The notes: a model not told the origin generated them from the letters alone. A DNA stretch of 64,000 nt from Salvelinus alpinus (GCF_045679555.1 NC_092096.1:13912007-13976006), one strand, 5' to 3'; numbered from the stretch's first letter, positions 46,734 through 59,200 are shown. Program-made: numbers and translations.

Positions 46734-47009
46734 TCCCAGCCCCAGTGCGCTCTCTCCACGTCCAGGGTGGTAAGCGTACTGATCGTCTCTCCATCAGCTG
46801 GCTGCCTGGGGCAGGGGAGTGGAGTGGGTACCAAGTGGTCCTGTACGGTGGCCTGGAGGGCTCAACCACTACCCTGGCAGCCCAGGAGCTGGGCATGGAG
46901 CAGAGAGAACACCTGTTCCAGGGACTGGTACCTGGCCGTGTGTACCGGGCTGAGGTGGTCACACACAGTGGAGAGCTGACTAATACTGCGTCTGCAAAGG
47001 GAAGAACGG
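46734..47009 (+). CDS. ptprb: ptprb FN3 exon 12 of window
   Basis: FN3 domain of 92 codons, phase 1-1, after cttctccccccag and ending aacgg/gtcagt. It starts V-P-A-P-V-R-S-L. It contains LSISWLPGAGEWSGYQVVLY and the strand-F signature LVPGRVYRAEVVTHSGELTN, ending SAKGRT. The FQGLVPGR and VVTHSG motifs match, in my memory of human PTPRB, the domain right after the one in exon 11. It lies in the left arm of a large palindrome and is duplicated in inverted, damaged form at 48164-47873. Confidence 0.95.
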
Positions 47010-47099
47010 GTCAGTACACAACCCTCTCTCTCTCTCTGAAACTCATAGTTATTTATAATGATCCAATGATGCCAGGGTTGATAGTTGTTATAGAATGTG

Positions 47100-47430
47100 T
47101 CCATTCTACTTTAACAACTATGTTGACTAGTACTACCTTAGTTAGAGAATACCTTAGTACCTTAATACCTTAGTTAGAATACCTTAGTACCTTAATACCT
47201 TAGTTAGAATACCTTAGTACCTTAATACCTTAGTTAGAGAATACCTTAGTACCTTAGTTAGAATACCTTAGTACCTTAGTACCTTAGTTAGAATACCTTA
47301 GTACCTTAGTACCTTAGTTAGAATACCTTAGTACCTTAGTACCGTAGTACCTTAGTTAGAATACCTTAGTACCTTAGTTAGAATACCTTAGTACCTTAGT
47401 TAGAATACCTTAGTTAGAAGACCTTAGTAC
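47100..47430. repeat. Short tandem repeat (accttagtacctta / gttagaat)
   Basis: Irregular units of gaatacctta, gtacctta and gtta. Its inverted, corrupted copy fills about 47440-47745. ctaaggtac/gtaccttag is nearly self-complementary, so the region can fold on itself. Confidence 0.88.
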
Positions 47431-47872
47431 TAAGGTACCTTTAGGTACGACTTAGGTACTAAGGTCTTCTAACTAAGGTACTAAGGTTATGCTAACTAAG
47501 GTACTAAGGTATTCGTAGCTAAACTAAGGGTGCTAAGGTATTCTAGCTGAGGTCTGAAGGTACTAAGGTATTCTAGCTAAGGTACTAAGGTACTAAGGTA
47601 TTCTAAACTACATAAGGTACTAAGAATCTCGAACTGAAGGTATTAAGGTACTAAGAGTATTTCTAACTGAAGGTATTAAGGTATGAGGCATTCTAACTAA
47701 GGTATTAAGGTACTGAAGGTATTCTCTAACTAAGGTCAGTACTAGTCAACATAGTTGTTAAAGTAGAATGGACTCATTCTATAACAACTATCAACCCTGG
47801 CATTCATTTGGATCATTATAAATAACTACTAAGAGTTTCAGAGAAGAGCAGAGAGAGGGTTGTGTACTGCAC

Positions 47873-48164
47873 CCGTTCTTGCCTTCGCAGACGCAGTATT
47901 AGTCAGCTCTCCACTGTGTGTGGGACCACCCTCGCAGCCCGGTACACCTTTCGGCCAGGTCACCAGTTCCTGGAACAGGTGTTCTCTCTGCTCCATGCCC
48001 AGGCTCCCTGGGCTGCCAGGGTAGTGGTTGAGCCCTCCAGGCCACCGTACAGGACCACTTGGTTCCCGACTCCACGTCCCCTGCCCCAGGCAGCCAGCTG
48101 ATGGAGAGACGGAACCAGTACGCTCCCCACCCTGGACGTGGAGAGCGCGCACTGGGGCTGGGGA
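47873..48164 (-). pseudogene. Inverted, corrupted copy of ptprb exon 12
   Basis: It carries recognisable peptide pieces (ALHVQGGERTGS, GMEQREHLFQEL, THSGELTNTASAKARTG) but is 292 nt instead of 276, with several frame-shifting indels. Probably an assembly artefact or, less likely, a real damaged duplicate. Confidence 0.85.
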
Positions 48165-48900
48165 CTGGGGGGGAGAAGAGGGTAGAGAGGGTCTCTGGGG
48201 GTGAGGGATGGAAGAGAGAGAACAGGGGGTTTGGGGGGTTGGTTAAGGGGGAGGAGAGAGAGAACAGGGGTTTGGGGGAGAAGAGAGTACAGGGCGATAG
48301 AGTTAGTTCTGTTGTATTATCAAGAGGAAAGGCAGAGATTCTGAACAGGGTTGTGTATCTGGGCATGTAGCACATCCATCTGTGACAGGCTACTAACATT
48401 GATGCTCTTGATGAGAGAAGTTCTTACAAGGTCATGTGCTCATCAGCTCAAATGTTACTGTGGAGAAGCCAACGCCGTTCTATGTTCTTTCTCCCTGGAG
48501 ATTAGCATCTGCCAAGGACCAAATTACGGTGAGATTTTACCTTCTGGGTTGTCGAGATGAAGTTCAAATGATAAGAAGTGAGCTGAGAGGTCAGAAAAGT
48601 CGGGCTGTGCTAAAAGTCACAGTCATTCACATATGAATCCCGTTTGGGAGAAAAGTCATTTTGAGCATTCACATTGTTGACAAAACAAAAAGATTAGCAA
48701 GCACGGGAAATTGTAATGACACTTAATTAAATCACTGATTTCCCCAGCCTGTGTCCCACCTCAAAGACCACAAACTGCTCTGAATTACATCCATCAACAC
48801 ATGACATTGATAAATGAGTCACTTCTGCAGAGCTCATGATATTTCACATCAGAGTCTCCATCAGGCCCACAATAGAGCTACCACACATCATTCTACTTCC

Positions 48901-49000
48901 NNNNNNNNNNNNNNNNNNNNNNNNNNNNNNNNNNNNNNNNNNNNNNNNNNNNNNNNNNNNNNNNNNNNNNNNNNNNNNNNNNNNNNNNNNNNNNNNNNNN
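48901..49000. other. Assembly gap of 100 N
   Basis: Exactly 100 N, the usual filler for a gap of unknown size. The orientation of the ptprb exons changes across it. Confidence 0.99.
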
Positions 49001-49349
49001 ACTTTAAACGTGTAGGATGATAAACCATTAAAAAATTCGGACTAATCTGAAAACAAAGCTTTCATAAAATCCTAAAATATTTAAAGTAGCTGGTCACCCT
49101 ATTTGAAATAGTTACAACTTATAAGTTAGAGACTTCTGTGGAGTCTAAACTCATTAAAGTTGAACTTAACAAGAGCAAACACTCACTAACCTTTACTCAA
49201 AACTATACTGAGACAAATGCCAAATGTTTTAACCAAAGGCCAAGGCATCACATTACTCAGGTTGAGAATCTATTTATCTGGGTCCTGGAGGAGAGAACAT
49301 AATGAAGGACGTGTTCTATAGACCAGCTGACTATTAACACAACTAGGAT
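49001..49349. other. Unique AT-rich non-coding sequence
   Basis: No exon or repeat recognised on either strand. Confidence 0.6.
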
Positions 49350-49549
<200 letters not shown>

Positions 49550-49674
49550 CTCAGCATCCTGCTAGGAGGAGACCAATGCCGCAGTAAAGCAGTGCATTTT
49601 GAGAGACGTGTCGCTTGTCAGGTAGAGAGAGTAGGATCTGGAATGGACATCCTCGTATGGGTTTATTCATCAAT

Positions 49675-51052
49675 ATTAGAAACACTACTACTGGTAGAAA
49701 CACTACTACTGGTAGAAACACTACTAGTGGTAGAAACACTACTACTGTTAGAAAAACTACTACTGATAGAAACACTACTACTGGTAGAAACACTACTACT
49801 GTTAGAAACACTACTACTGATAGAAACACTACTACTGTTAGAAAAACTACTACTGATAGAAACACTACTACTGGTAGAAACACTACTACTGGTAGAAACA
49901 CTACTACTGATAGAAACACTACTAGTGTTAGAAACACTACTACTGGTAGAAACACTACTACTGGTAGAAACACTACTACTGGTAGAAACACTACTACTGA
50001 TAGAAACACTACTACTGTTAGAAACACTACTACTGTTAGAAACACTACTACTGGTAGAAACACTACTACTGGTAGAAACACTACTACTGATAGAAACACT
50101 ACTACTGATAGAAACACTACTACTGATAGAAACACTACTACTGGTAGAAACACTACTACTGGTAGAAACACTACTACTGTTAGAAACACTACTACTGATA
50201 GAAACACTACTACTGGTAGAAACACTACTACTGTTAGAAACACTACTACTGTTAGCGGTCTGGTAGAAACACTACTACTGGTAGAAACACTACTACTGTT
50301 AGAAACACTACTACTGGTAGAAACACTACTACTGTTAGAAAAACTACTACTGATAGAAACACTACTACTGGTAGAAACACTACTACTGGTAGAAACACTA
50401 CTACTGTTAGAAACACTACTACTGATAGAAACACTACTACTGTTAGAAAAACTACTACTGATAGAAACACTACTACTGGTAGAAACACTACTACTGGTAG
50501 AAACACTACTACTGATAGAAACACTACTACTGTTAGAAACACTACTACTGATAGAAACACTACTACTGGTAGAAACACTACTACTGGTAGAAACACTACT
50601 ACTGGTAGAAACACTACTACTGGTAGAAACACTACTACTGTTAGAAACACTACTACTGTTAGAAACACTACTACTGGTAGAAACACTACTACTGTTAGAA
50701 ACACTACTACTGTTAGAAACACTACTACTGTTAGAAACACTACTACTGGTAGAAACACTACTACTGATAGAAACACTACTACTGGTAGAAACACTACTAC
50801 TGTTAGAAACACTACTACTGTTAGAAACACTACTACTGATAGAAACACTACTACTGTTAGAAACACTACTACTGTTAGAAACACTACTACTGATAGAAAC
50901 ACTACTACTGGTAGAAACACTACTACTGTTAGAAACACTACTACTGTTAGAAACACTACTACTGTTAGAAACACTACTACTGGTAGAAACACTACTACTG
51001 TTAGAAACACTACTACTGATAGAAACACTACTACTGGTAGAAACACTGGTGG
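49675..51052. repeat. 18-bp minisatellite (gtagaaacactactactg), about 76 copies
   Basis: Variants are ggtaga, gttaga and gataga. One interruption at about 50255 (gcggtctg) shifts the phase. Because 18 is a multiple of 3, long open frames appear on both strands; none is a gene. Confidence 0.97.
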
Positions 51053-51082
51053 TACTCATACAAGTTTGACAGTCTAGCTGGA

Positions 51083-51486
51083 ACAGGTCATTTAACAGGT
51101 CATTTAGCAGGTCATTTAACAGGTCATTTATCAGGTCATTTAACAGGTCATTTAACCGGTCATTTAACAGGTCATTTAACAGGTCATTTAACCGGTCATT
51201 TAACAGGTCATTTAACAGGTCATTTAACAGGTCATTTAACAGGTCATTTATCAGGTCATTTAGAAGGTAATTTATCAGGTCATTTAACAGGTCATTTAGA
51301 AGGTAATTTATCAGGTCATTTAACAGGTCATTTAGAAGGTAATTTATCAGGTAATTTAACAGGTCATTTATCAGGTCATTTAACAGGTCATTTAGCAGGT
51401 CATTTAACAGGTCATTTAGAAGGTAATTTAACAGGTATTTTAACAGGTCATTTAACCGGTCGTTTAACAGGTCGTTTAATAGGTCA
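51083..51486. repeat. 12-bp minisatellite (aggtcatttaac), about 34 copies
   Basis: Variants are agaaggtaat, tatcaggt and accggt. It follows the 18-bp array after about 30 bp of unique sequence. Confidence 0.95.
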
Positions 51487-51698
51487 CGTATCAGCAGGGA
51501 GTGCATGTTGGGACAGCTAAATCCCACCAACCATTGTGTCACTCGGATGTTGTTTGTTGTCATCTGGTGTGGTGGTTCTGTGTGGTGAATTGGTTGTCAT
51601 GGTGATTGTGGGTCTGGATCTTACAGCAGAGAAACTCTACTCTTGGATGGGGTCTATGATAGAACTCCGGTTGTCAGCCGGTATAGGTAGTTACTCAC

Positions 51699-51873
51699 GG
51701 TCGATCATGGTGACCACGTTCTCCTCCACGGCGGGGCTGCTGAGTCCAGCGGAGGCCACTCTGACAGCCACGTTGTATCTCCTGTAAGGCTGTAGGTTCT
51801 CCAGGCTGAGTAAGGTACTATCCCGGGCCAGACGCAGGGCGTACACCAGCTCCCAGCTGTCCTGCTGACGCAC
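51699..51873 (-). CDS. ptprb: ptprb split FN3 domain, exon B
   Basis: A 175-nt exon on the reverse strand, acceptor ccctccag, donor c/gtgagt, entered in phase 0 and left in phase 1. It encodes the second half of an FN3 domain: VRQQDSWELVYALRLARDST, then LENLQPYRRYNVAVRVASAG, ending VVTMID. The VxSAG and TMIDR ending corresponds, in my memory of human PTPRB, to the Cys-containing membrane-proximal domain. With exon A it makes 279 nt (93 codons), the normal size for one domain of this series. It lies on the strand opposite to the other twelve domains, best explained by a flipped contig. Confidence 0.9.
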
Positions 51874-51994
51874 CTGGAGGGTAGTGGACATTACTGTAGT
51901 CCACTCCATGTTTTCAACATACTGACAACTGAAAAGTCCACTCCATGTATTCAACATACTGACAACTGAAAAGTCCACTCCATGTATTCAACAT

Positions 51995-52330
51995 ACTGAC
52001 AACTTTCGGTTACTGGTCCAACACTCTAACCACTAGGCTACCTGCCGCCTATGGAGATTGCATGGCTGTGTGCTCGATTTTATACACCTGTCAGCAACAG
52101 GTGTTGCTGATATAGCCGAATCCACCGTTAAAGGGGTGTCCAAGGGAAAAAATCTGTTGTTCTGCCCTGAACAAGGCAGTTAACCCATCGTTCCCTGGGC
52201 GTGGATGTTAATTAAGGCAGCCCCACCGCACCTCTCTGATTCAGAGGGTTAAATGAGGAAGACACATTTCAGTTGAAGGCATTCAGTTGTATAACTGACT
52301 ACTGTAGGTCTCCTATATCCCTGCAATGCC
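51995..52330. repeat. SINE debris
   Basis: At about 52003-52047 the reverse strand reads ggcaggtagcctagtggtta with gagtgtt following, a tRNA-derived SINE head with an A-box-like block. The adjoining forward-strand piece (tgttctgccctgaacaaggc, gcacctctctgattcagagg) is another salmonid SINE-type segment. Both are truncated. A short duplication of actgacaactgaaaagtcca lies just before, at about 51920-51990. Confidence 0.6.
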
Positions 52331-52429
52331 TTCAGTAAAGTTGGAGAAATGGTATCAGACACCCTGACCTCAACTTTTATAACAAGAAGAAGACAAGACA
52401 TAAAGGGAGTGTTTGTGAGGGATGCTACA

Positions 52430-54921
52430 TTACCTCCACGGTATAGGAGTTACATTACCTCCACGTTACATTACCTCCACGGTATAGGAGTTACATTACC
52501 TCCACGGTATAGGAGTTACATTACCTCCACGTTACATTACCTCCACGGTATATGAGTTACATTACCTCCACGTTATAGGAGTTACATTACCTCCATGGTA
52601 TAGGAGTTACATTACCTCCACGGTATAGGAGTTACATTACCTCCACGGTATAGGAGTTACATTACCTCCACGTTACATTACCTCCACGGTATAGGAGTTA
52701 CATTACCTCCACGTTACATTACCTCCACGGTATAGGAGTTACATTACCTCCACGGTATAGGAGTTACATTACCTCCACGGTATAGGAGTTACATTACCTC
52801 CACGTTACATTACCTCCACGGTATAGGAGTTACATTACCTCCACGGTATAGGAGTTACATTACCTCCACGGTATAGGAGTTACATTACCTCCACGGTATA
52901 GGAGTTACATTACCTCCACGTTACATTACCTCCACGGTATAGGAGTTACATTACCTCCACGGTATAGGAGTTACATTACCTCCACGGTATAGGAGTTACA
53001 TTACCTCCACGGTATAGGAGTTACATTACCTCCACGGTATAGGCGTTACATTATCTCCACGGTATAGGAGTTACATTACCTCCACGGTATAGGAGTTACA
53101 TTACCTCCACGGTATAGGAGTTACAGTACCTCCACGGTATAGGAGTTACATTATCTCCACGGTATAGAAGTTACATTACCTCCACGGTATAGGAGTTACA
53201 TTACCTCCACGGTATAGGCGTTACATTATCTCCACGGTATAGGAGTTACATTACCTCCACGGTATAGGAGTTACATTACCTCCACGGTATAGGAGTTACA
53301 TTACCTCCACGGTATAGGAGTTACATTACCTCCACGGTATAGGAGTTACATTATCTCCACGGTATAGGAGTTACATTACCTCCACGGTATAGGAGTTACA
53401 TTACCTCCACGGTATAGGAGTTACATTACCTCCACGGTATAGGAGTTACATTACCTCCACGTTACATTACCTCCACGGTATAGGAGTTACATTACCTCCA
53501 CGGTATAGGAGTTACATTACCTCCACGGTATAGGAGTTACATTACCTCCACGGTATAGGAGTTACATTACCTCCACGGTATAGGAGTTACATTACCTCCA
53601 CGTTACATTACATCCATGGTATAGGAGTTACATTACCTCCACGGTATAGGAGTTACATTACCTCCACGGTATAGAAGTTACATTACCTCCACGGTATAGG
53701 AGTTACATTACCTCCACGTTACATTACCTCCACGGTATAGGAGGTACATTACCTCCACGGTATAGGAGTTACATTACCTCCACGGTATAGGAGTTACATT
53801 ACCTCCACGGTATAGGAGTTACATTACCTCCTCGTTACATTACCTCCACGGTATAGGAGTTACATTACCTCCACGGTATAGGAGTTACAGTACCTCCACG
53901 GTATAGGAGTTACATTACCTCCACGGTATAGGAGTTACATTACCTTCACGTTACATTACCTCCACGGTATAGGAGTTACATTACCTCCACGGTATAGGAG
54001 TTACATTACCTCCACGTTACATTACCTCCACGGTATAGGAGTTACATTACCTCCACGGTATAGGAGTTACATTACCTCCACGGTATAGGAGTTACATTAC
54101 CTCCACGGTATAGGAGTTACATTACCTCCACGGTATAGGAGTTACATTACCTCCACGTTACATTACCTCCACGGTATAGGAGTTACATTACCTCCACGGT
54201 ATAGGAGTTACATTACCTCCACGGTATAGAAGTTACATTACCTCCAAGGTATAGGAGTTACATTACCTCCACGTTACATTACCTCCACGGTATAGGAGTT
54301 ACATTACCTCCACGGTATATGAGTTACATTACCTCCACGGTATAGGAGTTACATTACCTCCACGGTATAGGAGTTACATTACCTCCACGTTACATTACCT
54401 CCACGGTATAGGAGTTACATTACCTCCACGGTATAGGAGTTACATTACCTCCACGGTATAGGAGTTACAGTACCTCCACGGTATAGGAGTTACATTACCT
54501 CCACGGTATAGGAGTTACATTACCTCCACGTTACATTACCTCCACGGTATAGGAGTTACATTACCTCCACGGTATAGGAGTTACATTACCTCCACGGTAT
54601 AGGAGTTACATTACCTCCACGTTACATTACCTCCACGGTATAGGAGTTACATTACCTCCACGGTATAGGAGTTACATTACCTCCACGGTATAGGAGTTAC
54701 ATTACCTCCACGTTACATTACCTCCACGGTATAGGAGTTACATTACCTCCACGGTATAGGAGTTACATTACCTCCACGGTATAGGAGTTACATTACCTCC
54801 ACGGTATAGGAGTTACATTACCTCCACGGTATAGGAGTTACATTACCTCCACGGTATAGGAGTTACATTACCTCCACGGTATAGGAGTTACATTACCTCC
54901 ACGGTATAGAAGTTACATTAC
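52430..54921 (-). repeat. 25-bp minisatellite made of exon A end plus its 5' splice site, about 100 copies
   Basis: On the reverse strand the unit is ctcctataccgtggag/gtaatgtaa. The end of exon A reads ctcctatactgtggag followed by the donor gtaatgtaa, so the array continues directly from the exon end, with one base difference (c for t). A shorter unit lacking the tatagga part (cacgttacattac) is interspersed. Each full unit is a possible decoy 5' splice site. In the exon A frame the first intron codons are gta atg taa, an immediate stop. Confidence 0.95.
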
Positions 54922-55025
54922 CTCCACAGTATAGGAGTCCCAGTGTGAGTCAGGGAAGGTCCAGGAACAGGAGATGGATGAGGAACTCTGGGGGAAACAA
55001 TGCATGTTCTGCAGTCTGGATGGGT
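54922..55025 (-). CDS. ptprb: ptprb split FN3 domain, exon A
   Basis: A 104-nt exon on the reverse strand, after ctctcttcctcccag and before gtaatg. It is entered in phase 1 like all other FN3 exons here and left in phase 0. It encodes PSRLQNMHCFPQSSSSISCS, then WTFPDSHWDSYTVE: strands A to C of an FN3 domain with the strand-B Trp and two Cys (MHC, SCSW). The RLQNMHC..PQ and CSW.PPDSD-like layout matches the human PTPRB membrane-proximal domain as I remember it. A second possible acceptor (tttcccccag) lies inside the exon 38 nt in, but using it would remove the strand-A residues. Confidence 0.88.
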
Positions 55026-55074
55026 CTGGGAGGAAGAGAGGGAACATTTACGATTGATTCGTTGATCGATTGAT

Positions 55075-58000
55075 CTCTGCCTCCTCTACCTTCCTACCTC
55101 CTGTCTCCTCTACCTTGCTGCCCCCTGTCTCCTCTACCTTCATACCCCCTGTCTCCTCTGCCTTCCTGCCCCCTGTCTCCTCTGCCTTCCTGCCCCCTGT
55201 CTCCTCTGCCTTCCTGCCCCCTGTCTCCTCTACCTTCCTGCCCCCTGTCTCCTCTACCTTCCTGCCCCCTGTCTCCTCTACCTTCCCACCTCCTGTCTCC
55301 TCTACCTTCCTGCCCCCTGTCTCCTCTACCTTCCTGCCCCCTGTCTCCTCTACCTTCCTGCCCCTGTCTCCTCTACCTTCCTGCCCCCTGTCTCCTCTAC
55401 CTTCATACCCCCTGTCTCCTCTACCTTCCTGCCCCCTGTCTCCTCTACCTTCCTACCTTCTGTCTCCTCTACCTTCCTGCCCCCTGTCTCCTCTACCTTC
55501 CTGCCCCCTGTCTCCTCTACCTTCCTACCTCCTCTCTCCTCTACCTTCCTGCCCCCTGTCTCCTCTGCCTTCCTGCCCCCTGTCTCCTCTGCCTTCCTGC
55601 CCCCTGTCTCCTCTACCTTCCTGCCCCCTGTCTCCTCTGCCTTCCTTCCTCCTGTCTCCTCTACCTTCCTGCCTCCTGTCTCCTCTACCTTCCTGCCCCC
55701 TGTCTCCTCTGCCTTCCTGCCCCCTGTCTCCTCTACCTTCCTGCCTCCTGTCTCTTCTACCTTCCTGCCTCCTGTCTCCTCTGCCTTCCTGCCCCCTGTC
55801 TCCTCTACCTTCCTGCCTCCTGTCTCCTCTACCTTTATACCCTCTGTCTCCTCTACCTTCCTGCCCCCTGTCTCCTCTACCTTCCTGCCCCCTGTCTCCT
55901 CTACCTTCATACCCCCTGTCTCCTCTACCTTCATACCCCCTGTCTCCTCTACCTTCATACCCCCTGTCTCCTCTACCTTCATACCCCCTGTCTCCTCTAC
56001 CTTCCTGCCCCCTGTCTCCTCTACCTTCCTGCCCCCTGTCTCCTCTACCTTTATACCCTCTGTCTCCTCTACCTTCCTGCCCCCTGTCTCCTCTACCTTC
56101 ATACCCCCTGTCTCCTCTACCTTCCTGCCCCCTGTCTCCTCTACCTTCCTGCCCCCTGTCTCCTCTGCCTTCCTGCCCCCTGTCTCCTCTACCTTCCTGC
56201 CCCCTGTCTCCTCTACCTTCCTGCCCCCTGTCTCCTCTACCTTCATACCCCCTGTCTCCTCTACCTTCATACCCCCTGTCTCCTCTACCTTCATACCCCC
56301 TGTCTCCTCTACCTTCATACCCCCTGTCTCCTCTACCTTCCTGCCCCCTGTCTCCTCTACCTTCCTGCCCCCTGTCTCCTCTACCTTTATACCCTCTGTC
56401 TCCTCTACCTTCCTGCCCCCTGTCTCCTCTACCTTCATACCCCCTGTCTCCTCTACCTTCCTGCCCCCTGTCTCCTCTACCTTCCTGCCCCCTGTCTCCT
56501 CTGCCTTCCTGCCCCCTGTCTCCTCTACCTTCCTGCCCCCTGTCTCCTCTACCTTCCTGCCCCCTGTCTCCTCTACCTTCCTGCCCCCTGTCTCCTCTAC
56601 CTTCCTGCCCCTGTCTCCTCTACCTTCCTGCCCCCTGTCTCCTCTACCTTTATACCCTCTGTCTCCTCTACCTTTATACCCCCTGTCTCCTCTGCCTTCC
56701 TGCCCCCTGTCTCCTCTACCTTCCTGCCCCCTGTCTCCTCTGCCTTCCTGCCCCCTGTCTCCTCTACCTTCCTGCCCCCTGTCTCCTCTACCTTCCTGCC
56801 CCCTGTCTCCTCTACCTTCCTGCCCCCTGTCTCCTCTACCTTCCTGCCCCCTGTCTCCTCTACCTTCATACCCCCTGTCTCCTCTACCTTCCTGCCCCCT
56901 GTCTCCTCTACCTTCCTGCCCCCTGTCTCCTCTACCTTCCTGCCCCTGTCTCCTCTACCTTCCTGCCCCCTGTCTCCTCTACCTTCCTGCCCCTGTCTCC
57001 TCTACCTTCCTGCCCCCTGTCTCCTCTACCTTTATACCCTCTGTCTCCTCTACCTTTATACCCCCTGTCTCCTCTGCCTTCCTGCCCCCTGTCTCCTCTA
57101 CCTTCCTGCCCGCTGTCTCCTCTGCCTTCCTGCCCCCTGTCTCCTCTACCTTCCTGCCCCCTGTCTCCTCTACCTTCCTGCCCCCTGTCTCCTCTGCCTT
57201 CCTGCCCCCTGTCTCCTCTACCTTCCTGCCCCCTGTCTACCTTCCTGCCCCTGTCTCCTCTACCTCCTGCCCCTGTCTCCTCTACCTTCCTGCCCCCTGT
57301 CTCCTCTACCTTCCTGCCCCCTGTCTCCTCTACCTTCCTGCCCCCTGTCTCCTCTACCTTCCTGCCCCCTGTCTCCTCTACCTTCCTGCCCCCTGTCTCC
57401 TCTACCTCCTGCCCCTGTCTCCTCTACCTTCCTGCCCCCTGTCTCCTCTCCTCCTGCCTGTCTCCTCTACCTTCCTGCCCCCTGTCTCCTCTACCTTCCT
57501 GCCCCCTGTCTCCTCTACCTTCCTGCCCCCTGTCTCCTCTACCTTCCTGCCCCCTGTCTCCTCTACCTTCCTGCCCCCTGTCTCCTCTGCCTTCCTGCCC
57601 CCTGTCTCCTCTACCTTCACTGCCCCCTGTCTCCTCTACCTTCCTGCCCCCTGTCTCCTCTGCCTTCCTGCCCCCTGTCTCCTCTACCTTCCTGCCCCCT
57701 GTCTCCTCTACCTTCCTGCCCCCTGTCTCCTCTACCTTCCTGCCCCTGTCTCCTCTACCTTCCTGCCCCCTGTCTCCTCTACCTTTATACCCTCTGTCTC
57801 CTCTACCTTTATACCCCCTGTCTCCTCTGCCTTCCTGCCCCCTGTCTCCTCTACCTTCCTGCCCCCTGTCTCCTCTGCCTTCCTGCCCCCTGTCTCCTCT
57901 ACCTTCCTGCCCCCTGTCTCCTCTACCTTCCTGCCCCCTGTCTCCTCTACCTCTGTCTCTCTGCCTCCCTGCCCTCTGTCTCCTCTACCTTCATACCCCC

Positions 58001-59200
58001 TGTCTCCTCTACCTTCCTGCCCCTGTCTCCTCTACCTTCCTGCCCCCTGTCTCCTCTACCTTCCTGCCCCTGTCTCCTCTACCTTCCTGCCCCCTGTCTC
58101 CTCTACCTTCCTGCCCCTGTCTCCTCTACCTTCCTGCCCCCTGTCTCCTCTACCTTTATACCCTCTGTCTCCTCTACCTTTATACCCCCTGTCTCCTCTG
58201 CCTTCCTGCCCCCTGTCTCCTCTACCTTCCTGCCCCCTGTCTCCTCTGCCTTCCTGCCCCCTGTCTCCTCTACCTTCCTGCCCCCTGTCTCCTCTACCTT
58301 CCTGCCCCCTGTCTCCTCTGCCTTCCTGCCCCCTGTCTCCTCTACCTTCCTGCCCCCTGTCTCCTCTACCTTCCTGCCCCCTGTCTCCTCTACCTTCCTG
58401 CCCCCTGTCTCCTCTACCTTCCTGCCCCCTGTCTCCTCTACCTTCCTGCCCCCTGTCTCCTCTACCTTCCTGCCCCCTGTCTCCTCTACCTTCCTGCCCC
58501 CTGTCTCCTCTACCTTCCTGCCCCCTGTCTCCTCTGCCTTCCTGCCCCCTGTCTCCTCTACCTTCCTGCCCCCTGTCTCCTCTACCTTTATACCCTCTGT
58601 CTCCTCTACCTTCCTACCTCCTGTCTCCTCTACCTTCCTACCCCCTGTCTCCTCTACCTTCCTGCCCCCTGTCTCCTCTACCTTCCTGCCCCCTGTCTCC
58701 TCTACCTTCCTACCCCCTGTCTCCTCTACCTTCCTGCCCCCTGTCTCCTCTACCTTCCTGCCCCCTGTCTCCTCTACCTTCCTACCTCCTGTCTCCTCTA
58801 CCTTCCTGCCCCCTGTCTCCTCTACCTTCCTGCCCCCTGTCTCCTCTACCTTCCTGCCCCCTGTCTCCCCCACCTTCCTACCCCCTGTCTCCTCTACCTT
58901 CCTACCTCCCCTACCTCCTGTCTACCCCACCTTCCTACCTCCTGTCTCCTCTACCTTCCTAGCTCCCCTACCTCCTGTCTCCCCCACCTTCCTACCTCCT
59001 GTCTCCTCTACCTTCCTACCTCCTGTCTCCTCTATCTTCCTACCTCTCCTACCTCCTGTCTCCCCCACCTTCCTACCTCCTGTCTCCTCTACCTTCCTAC
59101 CTCCCCTACCTCCTGTCTCCCCCACCTTCCTACCTCCTGTCTCCCCCACCTTCCTACCTCCTGTCTCCCCCACCTTCCTACCTCCTGTCTCCTCTACCTT
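55075..59200. repeat. 24-bp pyrimidine-rich minisatellite, about 170 copies
   Basis: The unit is ctcctctaccttcctgcccc plus ctgt, with variants ttcatacccc, tttataccctc, tctgcc and ttcctacctc. Occasional 23-bp and broken units switch frames. It reads open for 1,384 residues on one strand and up to 362 on the other, but it is not coding. The reverse strand, ptprb sense, is purine-rich with GGGGG per unit. It ends about 50 bp upstream of the exon A acceptor. Confidence 0.97.

Larger units (their letters stand above)
46039..48900. repeat. Large imperfect palindrome (inverted duplication), arms about 1.4 kb
   Basis: 46039-47430 reappears reverse-complemented at about 47440-48900. The outer ends match: ggaagtagaatgatgtgtgg at 46039 and its complement ending attctacttcc at 48900. 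The centre is near 47435, in the taccttagttagaa repeat. The right arm carries many scattered 1- to 6-base insertions and deletions, while the left arm reads cleanly in its exon. The right arm stops at the N gap at the same base where the LINE begins in the left arm. Confidence 0.93.

Noticed and set aside
47838..48152. A second, reverse-strand FN3 gene
   Set aside because: It is an inverted, indel-ridden copy of exon 12 in a palindrome next to a gap, not an independent gene.
49551..51563. Long Ser/Val-rich and Leu-rich frames on both strands
   Set aside because: They come from the 18-bp and 12-bp arrays only.
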